From Albugo candida (lineage: Eukaryota > Oomycota > Peronosporomycetes > Albuginales): a stretch of 64,000 bases of DNA. The stretch lies in NCBI GenBank assembly GCA_040437565.1, contig JBDOQK010000016.1, positions 496,001 through 560,000 on the forward strand. Reading direction: 5' to 3'. Of this stretch, positions 10,092-21,533 are shown in pieces. Numbering within the stretch: position 1 is the first letter of the stretch; each line of letters opens with the position of its first letter. The notes under the pieces are model-generated. The model ran no database searches. It saw nothing but the letters and a program-made list of their open reading frames with translations, and was not told the origin of the DNA. Made by a program: the position numbers and the translations under genes.

Positions 10092-13000
10092 TCACATGGA
10101 GCCATCGAACTCTTCCGATGTCGCAACAAGTCGGCGAATCTCCTCCTTCAGCTGTAAAGTGTCCACTCGTTTTGCTTCAACGCGAATAACAGGACGCGTC
10201 GTAGTCGTGACTCTGAAATCTCCATAAGATACGCTTGATGTGCAGCTAAGATCATCGTAGTAGTTCGGATCCACTTTTCGCTGTTGTTTCTTAGAGTAGA
10301 AGCGCTGTCCGATGATGATCAGTGGTGTGCGATGGTGGTTCACGCACAGCTGGATAACGTTGCTCAGCTGTTTCTCGTAGTATCCTGAACGAAATCCTCC
10401 ACATAGATCTTGGCTATTAGACTGTAAAGAAAGCTGGTGCGATGGTGCTATGTCGGGCTGAACGCAGGCTGAGAAAAAGTAGCCGAGGTTGGACATCTTA
10501 TGAGTCATAATATTCTCAAAATATTTTCTCTGCGTCTCGCTTGCACGTAACAAGTTCCAGGCAGTGCGATTTTCTGCGAACACTTCTACTTGTGCACTTC
10601 CGTCATCAATTAGACCTCGTACGCAAGTATGAAGATACGTAATGTCACGAATAATTCTTTCTCGAATAATTTGGTCATGTTCTCGAAAAGGGTACAAATT
10701 TTGCAACTCGCATGACTTTCGAGGATTTTGTTGATGCTGCCAATCATAATTATCAACTTTCTCGAGCAACAATTCGGCGTGGCAAGATCGACACCTTCGT
10801 TTAAGTACAAAATAGTTGATGTGAACTACACGTGCCACCCATCGATGCCATGATCGATCGATTAGGTGACTATGGCGATATAACTGGAGGAGATGCGATG
10901 TCTTCATTTTTACTTCGCTTGTAGGAAAAACCTTTTGGCTTTGTCCAAGCTGCTGTATGCTCGAGTGTTGTCCCCAATTTAAATGTACTTTGTAGCTTGA
11001 GCGCGCTATATAAGTATCGAGGTTCATGAAAATCACGTTCAATCCCATGCGGAAGGCACCGTGGAAGCCAAATTTCGTCAGATTGATGTGCACCTCAACT
11101 GTTTCTGGAGAATCAAAATCTTGCAAATCGCATGTGAGCATGACTTCGGTAGTATCGGTAGTCATCACCGGCCTTGAATTCAAGCGCTTCGACACTCGAA
11201 TCGACTTGATCTGTCCTACCACAGATCGTAAATGCGTTTGATGCAAGGCGGGTTCGAGGAGGATCAAATCTTTCCCTTCCTGCTCACTGGATTGCTTTCT
11301 TCTGAATTGCGAAAGATCGCGTGGACTTCCAACTGATAAAGAATCAAGGAACATCGCGGGCAAAATATGCAAAAGGAAGTAAATGCGACCGGTCATATGC
11401 TTACATTTTTTCCATTTGCAGGGAGTACTAGAAAGATTTTGAAGCCACTTTGAAATTCCGAGTTTAGCCAACTTTTTCGAGCTGAGTAAATTGTATTGTT
11501 GTAATTCACAATCTGATACAAAGAGATTCGTGGTTGAGTCAGAGTGAGCGTAGAGGGTATCATACTTTTGCTCACAAGGAGCATCGAATTGTCCGATGAA
11601 CGACGACAAGAATGCCACTGATTCTTTGGCAAGCCTTTCTTCATGATATCCGAATTCTTCTACCATAACTTTATGAAAGCGACGGATTGAATCGATCAGT
11701 CTTGTGTCAGATGGCTGTAATGAAGCAACATGCATCCGCTCATGACCAATTGCTGTAAGGTCGGAAGTTGCATCAACTTGTTTTCGTAACTTTGTAATCT
11801 TATAGTTTTCGCCTGTTTTAATGAGCCAAGGCACGCATAATGCAGGCATCAAGACTTGCGTGAAGCGCAGGGTATTGGTGTTTTCGCTTGAATGCGTTAT
11901 CAGTCCTCGTACAAGTTGGTAATCACATATTCCACGTGAGCACAATGATCGTGTTGTCGTAATTGGATAAAAGCTCGTGACAAACATTAGCACGTCAGAC
12001 TCTCTGTCTGCTAGTGCATTCGAGCTAGTTTGATGTTGTTCCGCTACCGAGACATTTACAGGGACCATATCTTTCAAAGCAGTCAATAACGAGTATGCCC
12101 ATGACATTTCTTTCAAGAGCGGCTTTGTAAAACCGACGTAGTGACATGCGCGTACTCGAACATTTTTGATGATATAAACTTCGTCAGTGGGTTTGCAAGA
12201 CTGGGATAGCTTGGCCCAAGCTAATTGCTCTTCTTCCGGAGTGTCTATTGCTCCTGACAATGTGACTGCGATCTTACTTGTTCGGTCGCTGAGTATTAGA
12301 TCACCGTTACTTATTGTGCCACTTAATCTGCCGACAATGAAGCAGTTTTTTATATGTGTATCGAAGCTACCATGTTGTGATATCTGATCCACGTTATCAG
12401 CCATGATTTCAGAAGCGATAGTAACGAGTTGTGAGATCGTCGTACAACGCTGTCTCACAACGACTCGTATTGCATGTGGGATCCTGATACTAGAGCACTG
12501 CGTAGGCATTCTTTCATGATCAAAATTGAGAAACAAAGTTCCGAGTGTACATGGCCGGAAGTTTTGTTTCAAATGGTTGGATAAGTGAGGTGAAAGAGCT
12601 TGGACTATTCTCATGGTTAGTTGACGTCTTTTTAGCATCGGAAAATGATGCATAGGTCGAAAATGGCCGTATTTGTCCGATCCAAAATTAAACTGCTGCG
12701 AAAGTGAGCAGAATAAGCTTGTTAGCCAGTAAGTTATAAGTAGTGGTTGGTATTGGATAGCGCCGAACTCAGAAGGTAGCGATATAGAAGGCTTCAGTAC
12801 CTCATTTTTTGTGACGCTGATAAAGTCGGTCCCGTCCAGCTCCTCGAACGAAGCGAACTGTGTGACGGTAATATGGCTACGTACACAGACTCCAATGGCC
12901 CAAATCTCTCCTTCGAGCATGCTCTTGTCAATAAAATGAGCATGGTACACTCGAATTCGCGTTCCAATTCTTATTCTAGACAATTCATTGATATTGGGAT

Positions 13001-13885
13001 AATGATATAAAAGTAGCCAAACACAAAAGCGGCTAGAACCGGACGCACTTGTACATGTGCTGTCAAGTTGCAAACACTTTTCCCAACGAAGATCAGTGAC
13101 TTGCCCTTCATACGTAAGCAAAGAGCCTGTCTCCCATGACTTGCAAGATTCGGTTCCTGTGAGCACATTCTTTGTTGTGACTTGGATCTTCCACGGTAAG
13201 AAATTGGTCAAAATTTGTGATGGCTGATCCCAAAGGAGAATGCGGTTTTGTCTTTTGCTCCAATCTGATACTTCATTTTTACTTTGCATAAGAAACGTTT
13301 TACATTCTTGCGAATACACTTTGACAGCTTCGGATAGAAAAATGAACCTGCCCGGTGTCATACATATGTGCAAATGTGTGCTCAAAGAACCGATCATCAT
13401 AACATTGACCAAAGTTTGCTCTCCACGTTNNNNNNNNNNNNNNNNNNNNNNNNNNNNNNNNNNNNNNNNNNNNNNNNNNNNNNNNNNNNNNNNNNNNNNN
13501 NNNNNNNNNNNNNNNNNNNNNNNNNNNNNTCGAAAACTTCCATCATGAGGAGACTTTGTTTTTGTATATCACAAATGAGTACCCATTCGTGAATAATAAC
13601 TCGATCGTATATTTGACTTACTTGTGATTGTATTATGCTAGCTGGGATACAGATATCGTCTTGGCTCACGAACAAGCGATTCTCGTTGCTCTTGACCATT
13701 CTTCCATTAGCGTTTAATGTCTCGCGAGTGCAGAGTTTTGTCAGAATGGTGTATTTGTTAGAATAATAATAGTGAAAAGTGGTGTAATTTCCGCCGAAAG
13801 ATGCGATGCCCCACTCGGATTTGAGTTTGCGACTTGTTTCTGTTGTCACCAAGCATATTAAATGATCCAGAGGGTTTAAAGTCAT
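10092..13885 (-). CDS. CTC1: CTC1-like CST telomere-capping complex subunit (gap inside)
   Basis: Minus-strand gene with ATG at 13885 (MTLNPLDHLICLVTTE), a 100-N gap at 13430-13529, and an uninterrupted frame from 13429 to the stop at 10092-10094. It reads as a chain of OB-fold-like units. Examples are VYHAHFIDKSMLEGEIWAIG followed by CVRSHITVTQF; NCFIVGRLSGTISNGDLILS; and a zinc-ribbon OB near 10700-10840 with VVHINYFVLKRRCRSCHAEL, followed by THLHTC-like and VRGLIDDGSAQVEVFAENRT. The last two resemble the C-terminal OB folds of plant and animal CTC1, which binds telomeric single strands with STN1/TEN1 and recruits DNA polymerase alpha-primase. Filling the gap with the 299 bp present in the left-arm copy (7824-8122) gives 3993 coding bases, exactly 1331 codons. 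That matches CTC1 family size (about 1200-1300 aa). Assignment rests on pattern recognition of a fast-evolving family. No intron is needed; an upstream exon cannot be excluded. Confidence 0.68.
13430..13529. other. assembly gap inside CTC1-like gene, about 299 bp expected
   Basis: The homologous left arm continues uninterrupted from the equivalent of 13530 (base 7823) to that of 13429 (base 8123), so about 299 bp are missing, not 100. That length keeps the frame open. Confidence 0.75.
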
Positions 13886-15624
13886 TCAATTAAATCCCCA
13901 TCGCCCTATTTTGAGATTTGCTGTACATCAGACCTTTACTTGTTTATCAAGAAAATGCTGTTTGTGACATGAGAGATGAACAGAAGTTTGATCCCAACAT
14001 TGTTAACTAGACACTTTTACAGCCGAGGAAGCACAGTCTTGAACACTTTCTTCTGTTGCATACGATGTCGCTGTCGCAATGTACAAAAATGGATCAATTT
14101 TTTTCATAGTGCCTATTGACAAACCAGTCGGCATTTACTCAACATCTCTGTATGCATGTAGAAAAGCTAAATTAACTTTAGTTATTTGAGAAATGCTCTT
14201 GATTTGATAGAAAAAGGTGCACATGTCGATGCCGTGTAATACGGAAATGATGCTGATCAGGGTTTAAGACTGATGTGTTTGGTTAATCTACTCATATCAT
14301 ATACACAGAGCTTAGCCTTTTGATGTATTGTAGCTGACGTTGCTATACGAGTAAATTTAATTTTGAGACAGCTACATTCGTTATGAAAAAGGCAAGTACG
14401 CATTTGAAATCATGGCGAGCACTACGACACATGCGCAATATAGTGATAGACTTATTGTACATATCTTTGGATCGATTATTCTGATTACCATAAGGTACCG
14501 CATGAGATTGTCGCAGCTTACTATTACGCAGCAAATAAGTACTCTATCCTTCTATACACTTGGCCAAACATATAAAAGATCGATGGTCCCAAACTTGATA
14601 ACATGATACAGCAGAGAGGTTCGCTGCGCTGAGAGGGAAGGCAGAAGAACGCTTGTAACCTTGTACTATGGGCCGTGCGTTCCATATAGAATATGTTCGA
14701 TCCCCTATTTATTCTGAAGACGCGCTTCGCGCGTCGGAAAGGTTTTGTTCGGATCGAAAGTGATATGAGTCATGTGGCCAAGCTGATGCACGGAGGTAGA
14801 AAGTAGAGAAGAATCTTTAGGAGCTAGAACGGTCGGTAATGGCTAATATGTGCCATATAATCACCCTTTCATCGACAATTAGACCGTCTCTTCCAATATC
14901 AACATGATCTCTTGATGACTTTGAATGCTTAGTGAACCCATTCAAGGACAGATACGGATCGAACAAGCAGATTTTGAGAATAGTATATCGTAGATGGTGT
15001 TTAAAGGTTACTTCGATTATTATTCATGTTAGCAAGAGGCTAGAAGAACATCTAATCTGACGCATAGGTTCATCAATGATGCAATGATTTATGAGAAGGG
15101 TTTTCTGTAGTCACCAAATACAGTGTACACCGTGTCACTTGGAGTCGAGCTCAACTGTTGCGAGTCCCCATTGTCATCTATTCAGTAGAAAATGGTCTGA
15201 TGTAGGCTGACTTGTTTTTTCTGATTTTCATGATACAGGTCAGCCACTTAAAAGTGCGCACAAACTGCACGTTTCATACGATTGCACCTTGTCGAACGAG
15301 AACCTTGAGCAATATGATAGGGTCTTTATCCCTCGGGATATAGATATGATGCACAATTGCTTACTCATAACACCGTCCACATCAAACCTGAGAATAAAAG
15401 TAAGCAATTTAAGCTCTTGGCAATGTGGTTGAGTATGTGAAGAAGCCATTAGACTAGTAGATCCCTTAAGCTCCATCACTGCTTGCTGGAGAACTTGCTG
15501 GGTAGAAACTTCCTCTCCTTTCGATAGTGTTGGCAAGTTGACTGCTAACATAGGCATTTTGAATAGCTCCCATTGTATCGTAATCTGGGCTGAAACTTTC
15601 AAATGGCTCCTGTTCCAGCACCAG

Positions 15625-15724
15625 NNNNNNNNNNNNNNNNNNNNNNNNNNNNNNNNNNNNNNNNNNNNNNNNNNNNNNNNNNNNNNNNNNNNNNNNNNNN
15701 NNNNNNNNNNNNNNNNNNNNNNNN
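15625..15724. other. assembly gap, probably about 15 bp in reality
   Basis: In the left arm only about 15-20 bases separate the equivalents of the two flanks (ggggagt ... ctggaac), so the 100 N here overstates the missing length. Confidence 0.7.
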
Positions 15725-15743
15725 ACTCCCCAGTACCAAACTG

Positions 15744-16710
15744 AGAAATATGTGTGTGTTTCTATAGACTTGGTCGTTTATCAACATACATTGAACAGGA
15801 TCAAAAGAGTACAAGCGAATAAAATCCTCCAGCAAAAAACAAGAGATTTTGAAGCAAAACACACCAAAGAACACTCCTGACGGTATGAACACTAGTGCTT
15901 CATGGCTATATTTCCTTCTGATTCGGGTGAATTGAGACATTACGGAAGGATTAGTTCATTCTGGAGGAGATGCCAACAATCCAAGCAATCCTTTCGATCA
16001 GGACGATCCTTTTGGCAACGTCACTTCGGACCGCGACATATTGGCGCCATACGAAATGGCACATGATGTCGACATCATTTTTTAGTATTGCCTGTCTACA
16101 TTTGCAACAGAACGTGCCGATGAGAGTGACTTGCAAGTGTCTATACAACTAAACTGTCTATTGATTTGCCTTATTTGAGCAAACCTTAATACTATCTGTA
16201 GCCATGAAAACCCATTGTATGGCTATGCAGAAAAGCATTTTGTTTTACGAGACACACGCCCTTCATCTTTCATCTGCTTTAAAGTCCGTCGCACTCCTCT
16301 TCGCCTCGAGAAACGACTCTGTTGGGAGAAAGGAATGCTTCAGACTCCTCTTTTGGANNNNNNNNNNNNNNNNNNNNNNNNNNNNNNNNNNNNNNNNNNN
16401 NNNNNNNNNNNNNNNNNNNNNNNNNNNNNNNNNNNNNNNNNNNNNNNNNNNNNNNNNAATGGCGATATGACTAGGGACGAGCGATTAACAATTTGGTGCA
16501 AGCATACGTCCGTTACCAATTAGAGCAGAAATTGACTCAGTGAGTATGTAAGGCTTCTACAGCTTTACATCATTCGTATGCTTCGTCGATTCGTGAATGT
16601 TTTAGCCTCCGAGTGAAGACTTGGAGAGCGAAGCCTCGACTTGCTTGCACCGATGATACCACGTATCTGAGTCGCGTTCCTCATCGCAAATTGCATCGTT
16701 GATGCTGTCA
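15744..16710. other. intergenic; orphan coding-like stretch and a gap at 16358-16457
   Basis: A plus-strand frame at about 15940-16083 reads SGGDANNPSNPFDQDDPFGN and then DILAPYEMAHDVDIIF before a stop. NPF/DPF tripeptides are typical of endocytic adaptor-binding tails, but no start codon or companion exon is visible. The rest has only short frames. Confidence 0.4.
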
Positions 16711-19334
16711 TCAAATAATCATTGTCGATGATGCGATTGTAGCAGTATTGCTGGTGGCATCGTCTTCTGCTGTTGTGTTCACTTTTTTGTTCAAATGATT
16801 GGGAATTGCAGAACTGATTGAGTATACATCTGCTGGTAACAAAAAGAAGCTCGAAGCCTTCATTTCCAAGTCGTTCCGATCTTGCTCACTCTCATAAGTG
16901 AACCAGGAGAGAGCGATCTCCGAGTCAGCGTTTGTAGTCTTTGAACGATGAACACAGCTTCTATGAGCGTTTGGACATGACTGAAAATCGCTTTCCATGA
17001 CGCACAAAATCCAGTTATTCACATCCTTCACCACAGACCCACAGATTCCATTGGGATTATCTTTCCGGGCAGAATCGATTGAAATCGAAGAGAATGGGAA
17101 CAACACTTCAGCGTACGCTTGTGCTTTGTTGCGAGCATCGGAATGCTTTCCGTTGTTATGGAGAAAGTGGTGACATAGTTGACGCCATTTGAACTCGTCA
17201 TTTGACAGAGCTAAGCAGCGGGTATCCGACGTGCAAATTGAGTCATAAGCGCGTTTGAAAAAAACCGATGCAGATTCCACTTGCGGGATATACAGTAGAA
17301 CACATTTGGCAAGTCTTGATAATATCGCTGCATCTTGTTCGAAATCGGTCCAAAACCATTCCGGTGACGCATTATTTCGACTCCTTTCCCATGTCACACC
17401 GTCTTCAAAAATGCCTTTCTTATTGATATAATGACTCAATTGATCCAATAAGACTCTCCGAGTGCTAAGGTACTCTTCACTTTTCATCGTATTGGCATGA
17501 GACGGATGTCGCAACGTATCATACTGAGATCCACTTAGCTGCTCGTGAACATTAACGATCATGTTGTTGACTCTGCGTCTTCCAACTGAAGACAGACCTG
17601 TTCCATGAATGCGTGGATCGAGCAGTAATGCGACAAGTTGATGTTCTTGGATAGTTTCTTGAACGATATTTAACCACGAAAGCTCAAACGCGTTGATTTC
17701 TTCACTTGTTAATACACTCGGAATCTCATCCAAAGACGTTTTAATGTCTCGCGTGACGGATAGAATCCACAGCCAGCATTCCAGAATTTGACTTGATGAT
17801 ACTTGTAGCGTTTCGCTTGCCGCAAAAAGCCACACAAACGGTTTGAAAATTTGATGAAGTGCAGACAAACGATACCAAAAGTGATTTTCTTTTTGGAAGT
17901 AATCCATCACACGCTTTCGATGTTGACCGATGCATTGATCTTCATTTGTGTGGGCCAGATAGTCATCTTCGAGTAACGCGTTCTGAAGCTCTTGGTGTAC
18001 ATTCAGCAGTCTATTGATCAGTATTGGTACGTATTTCCACGAAAGATGACCGCGTTCATCGTTTTTTTCGATCTGAAATTGCAAAAAATGTCGACAACAA
18101 TAATCAGAGCCCAATGCGAGTGATTCCTTGTACACAAGCGCTTCTTGTTGTTCCAATGTGATCAAAGAATCAATGAGTCTGCTCGCCTCCTCCAGAGTTG
18201 TGATTACGCCAGAGCTGGATGCTAGTAGCTTTTTCAACATGTAAAAACTCTGTCGGATCAAACAGCTTCCAAATAACTTGATACGTCTCTCTTCACCAAG
18301 CATATCGGTCACTGATGTGCACTTTTCAGGAATGCACAAATTGACCATACAATTCTGCGATATTCGAACTTCCAATTCAAAAAGCGCTTTTTCCAATGTC
18401 AACCGCAGTCGCTGGCAAGGCGTCTCAGATGATGGGTTTGAGCTTTTACAGGAGGTCCACAATTCGAATTGGCGGCGATCGTCAAAGAGCATGACATCAA
18501 CGCTATCATCCTTATAATTCTGTTGTATTAACGTCAAATACTGAGTTTTCTTGATAAGATCTTCAATATCACTATCCAATTGCTTGTAAAGTGTCACCAA
18601 TCCATCGACCGGATCGATCCATAATCCATGACCGGAATGACAATTTGTATCGGAAAGAGTAGTGTTCCCATGCTTTCCATTCACAGGCGAGAGTCCCGTA
18701 ATTGAGAAAGTGAATTTTTGGAAAGCTTTACGAAGGTCTTCATCTTTGAGGAAAAAAACTGGAAGAGTATTGGTCGCACATACGCTGATAAATCGCTTGA
18801 CAAAGAGATTCCAATGCTCAAAGAAACCGGTGGACATTAATTGAGATTCAGAATGCATCAATCCGTTGTCGTTCATATATGCGACCAAATTGGCGCTCTT
18901 AGGGTCAGAGTTGAGCTTCATTTTCTGTTTTAATGGAAACGTTGTGTTTGTGGGACTTATTTCTCGGGTTCTTTTTGTGTGTTTTTCTCGTTCACAATCT
19001 AATTGTACGTTTTCAGGCGCGTGCGGACATTTGAAGAGAATATGGTGAGCCATACGGGAAGCAACGCCAGCGCATCGAAAAGAGCAGAATTTGCATTGTG
19101 CGTGCACTTTATTCTGTTCCATTCGAAGTTGAGAGAAATACTCCCACACAGCACTGGGACGTCTTCCAGACCGCTGGTGCGATTTCTTGAAGGTTTCTAA
19201 TGGAGTTTCGACATTAGGCAGCACGTGAGGGTCAACTAAAGTGATTTGATGAGCTAAAGTATGGAGGACGGGGTCGTTAGATACGATAGAAATCTCGAGA
19301 AAAGGAGTGGCTTACCTTTTGACGATGCATTCAT
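16711..19334 (-). CDS. BED zinc-finger, hAT-transposase-derived protein (2 exons)
   Basis: Exon 1 is only 19 bp (19316-19334, MNASSK). An 80-bp GTAAGC...TTTAG intron (19236-19315) follows, then exon 2 16711-19235; the join gives SSKVDPHVLPNVE and an 847-residue protein. Residues about 30-80 form a BED finger: AVWEYFSQLR, CKFC, then GVASRMAHHILFKC supplying the His/Cys ligands. The long middle region follows the hAT transposase plan (ALHQIFKPFVWLFAA, ALLLDPRIHGTGLSSVGRRR), and the C-terminal part has the hAT-like dimerisation-region pattern (WFWTDFEQDAAILSRLAKCV, VESASVFFKRAYD). I do not see the usual catalytic DDE context, and no terminal inverted repeats were noticed. The long intact frame, intron and absent catalytic motif suggest a domesticated DNA-binding protein; a recently silenced transposon is the alternative. 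Confidence 0.7.
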
Positions 19335-19925
19335 TTTAGACGTTCTTTGTCAAAATATATAGTATAAGAGACATGCGATTAAGTACGATTGAATATGTGG
19401 TTGCTATTTCATTTAGAACGACAATGACAAGAACTTGGCTTGCGGCACGATACAATTCAGTTTGATTTTGGCACTCACTGTGGGTAAAGCTGCTACCTTT
19501 AGTGCTTGCAGTGTTGGGGACGTATACTGTATATTCTTCCAGCGAGCGTAGATCATGAGACGGCGAACGGATGACTTGACTGCTATCCTTCTATATACAT
19601 GAAGGTATGATGTTGTCGTTTCTGACTGAGTTGAGTTGGAACAGAGAATTTGCACACCGCAAAACGACGTCAGCATGCAACTTTGGCCGATTGTTTCACT
19701 GATGGGAACGATGGACAGCATTCATTCCAAACATCGCACCAAGAAACCGGTTTGCGCACTCATCATACTTTTTGTATCCAGATCGCCGTGATCGATGTGG
19801 TACCCGGATACTGTAATGGTTCTTCATGTAATTAACGCTGTCGGCCCGGATGAGAGTCGAAACGAATACGAATAGAACGCCCTTGTAATTGTTGCATGTT
19901 GTACTTACATTTGAGCAAAACGTTG
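19335..19925. other. intergenic upstream of hAT-derived gene
   Basis: Short frames only; nothing recognised. It includes the promoter of the minus-strand hAT-derived gene. Confidence 0.4.
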
Positions 19926-20182
19926 CTTTGACACTATGCATCTCTCGTTGCTTTCCTCCAGTGCGCAGGACACCAAGATCTTTGAATATAACTGCTTTTT
20001 TAATTAGGTTAACTGTCAAGTTGTTTTCTATAACTAAATACTATTTATCTATGAAAATCTGCATTATTGGCTTGTGGTAGACTTCTACTATAACTTCCAT
20101 ATCACCCGCATATTTCACCTGCCGCTATTTTTGGATCTCACGGTACACGTTGCCGCCAGATCTAAAAATAGCTCTTCCGCAT
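19926..20182. repeat. dispersed repeat X, copy 1
   Basis: About 257 bp, nearly identical in its distal 170 bp to 35637-35893 (shared blocks include ggttaactgtcaagttg, taactaaatactatttat and cacctgccgctattt). It ends exactly at the gap 20183-20282. Copy 2 stands immediately upstream of the coiled-coil gene. Confidence 0.85.
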
Positions 20183-20282
20183 NNNNNNNNNNNNNNNNNN
20201 NNNNNNNNNNNNNNNNNNNNNNNNNNNNNNNNNNNNNNNNNNNNNNNNNNNNNNNNNNNNNNNNNNNNNNNNNNNNNNNNNN
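20183..20282. other. assembly gap between repeat X and V-ATPase D pseudogene
   Basis: By comparison with 35894-37686, the equivalent position at the other locus holds the coiled-coil gene and a 46-bp satellite. More than 100 bp may therefore be missing here. Confidence 0.6.
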
Positions 20283-20387
20283 ATGCCCACCTCCAGGTGC
20301 TGTTTTTGACCAAGTCGAAATTGTCAATTAAAGGAAGATCGTCTCAAAAATGTCATCCTCAGTGCAGGTCGCTCCCACCCGCATGTA
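20283..20387. repeat. dispersed repeat Y, copy 1 (V-ATPase D promoter and first codons)
   Basis: 105 bp identical or nearly so to 37687-37790. It starts atgcccacctccaggtgctg at a gap edge in both places and ends within the first codons of the subunit D frame (MSSSVQVAPTRM). Confidence 0.85.
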
Positions 20388-21184
20388 CGTGTGCTGTACG
20401 AAATCAATGAGCTGCAGTCACAGCTAATACATATTTCTTCGCATTTGAACCCAACTCAGGTCACTCACAATATGCAAAACCAAACGGGTCGGTGCTAAAA
20501 AAGGTATTCATTTATATCCGACACTTTTCGATACGAATTCAGCTCGTACATCACTTCTTAGGCTTTGAGCTTTTGGAAAAAAGCGGATGCACTGAAAATG
20601 CGCTTTCAAGCAATGCTAGGTGAAATCCAGAAGGTGTACCTTCAAATGTAGAAAAGATTGGGCTCAGAGAATTTGTTCATGTGTCAGACAAAAACAGCAA
20701 TGTCCAATGAAGCAGCAGAAGCTTTTTTTTCACTTACTCAGGCTCAGTACGAAGCGGAAGATTTTCGTAATAAGGTGATCGAATCAGTTTCGACGGCATA
20801 AATTTGTATGCGGAATCGGATTGATAATGTCGCTGGAGTGAAACTCCCGGTGTTCACAGAGGTCGAAGTCAGCCGCGATAAGTCTGACAATATCGATCTG
20901 TCGGGTGGCGGAGGAAAAATCCAGCTATGTCGAGAAAAGTTTCGAACTCTGCTCAGTGCTCTCATCAAATTGGCATCTTTACAGATTGGAGACTGAAAAT
21001 GAGATACGTTTGCGTTTCTTACAGCTTTTCCATGAGAAGACTTCTTTTCTTACATTGGATGAAACTCTGAAAGTCACAAATCGCAGAGTCAACGCACTTG
21101 ACAATTTATTATCCATATTTGTTCTCTTATCACATATTTTGAACAAAATTTCTTCGTGTAGGTAACAATCCCACGCATCGTGAG
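20350..21184 (+). pseudogene. V-type ATPase subunit D pseudogene
   Basis: Consecutive fragments in changing frames match the rotor-stalk subunit D of the vacuolar proton pump, in order. They are the N-terminus MSSSVQVAPTRM at 20350; KKADALKMRFQAMLGEIQKV at about 20580-20645, then a TAG; AAEAFFSLTQAQYEAEDF at about 20710; a TAA followed by RIDNVAGVKLPVF at about 20818; GGGGKIQLCREKF and LLSALIKLASLQ at about 20900-20985; TSFLTLDETLKVTNRRVNAL at about 21040-21100; and an acceptor-like GTGTAG followed by VTIPRIV at about 21162-21180. At least three in-frame stops or frameshifts break it, and it is cut off at the junction with the inverted segment at 21183. The conserved order and surviving splice acceptor show it came from a genomic, intron-bearing copy, not a retrocopy. 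Confidence 0.85.
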
Positions 21185-21433
21185 GTCAGTACACTTGGAA
21201 CCAATAACGACGATCGGGTGAATCTGAGATTGATGGCGAGTATCCGCTGCAATCAATTGTAGCGTGGGATATTGGTTTTTTCGGATTCAAAAAAAGCAAA
21301 TCATCCAGGTCATTCTTAATCAATAATGCCGCTTTTAGTCGTGGTAGACAACTCGACCGTACTCGATCACATAACCTGCGTGCAGAGAAGCACGATTTCA
21401 TGGCTGCACAGTATTTTGTTGTATGAGCTGATT

Positions 21434-21533
21434 NNNNNNNNNNNNNNNNNNNNNNNNNNNNNNNNNNNNNNNNNNNNNNNNNNNNNNNNNNNNNNNNNNN
21501 NNNNNNNNNNNNNNNNNNNNNNNNNNNNNNNNN
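21434..21533. other. assembly gap within segment B
   Basis: Segment A has about 660 bp plus its own gap between the equivalent flanks, so substantial sequence may be missing. Confidence 0.6.

Larger units (their letters stand above)
13074..15743. repeat. right arm of large inverted duplication
   Basis: Reverse-complement counterpart of 5986-8708. The innermost part is the 5' end of the CTC1-like gene. The outer part (13886-15743) has no recognised gene. The longest frame there, on the minus strand at 15240-15602, includes MPMLAVNLPTLSKGEEVSTQ and VLQQAVMELKGST and is more intact than in the left arm, so this arm looks closer to the original. A 17-bp hairpin at 14719-14735 is unique to this arm. 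Confidence 0.85.

Noticed and set aside
10092-13412. CTC1-like gene starting at 13412
   Set aside because: That codon is TTG, and the frame continues upstream to the gap edge and beyond it to ATG 13885.
20074-20410. Several frames running through the N run at 20183-20282, and the matching ones at 37517-37817
   Set aside because: Created by translating N as X; the flanking DNA is repeat X and repeat Y.
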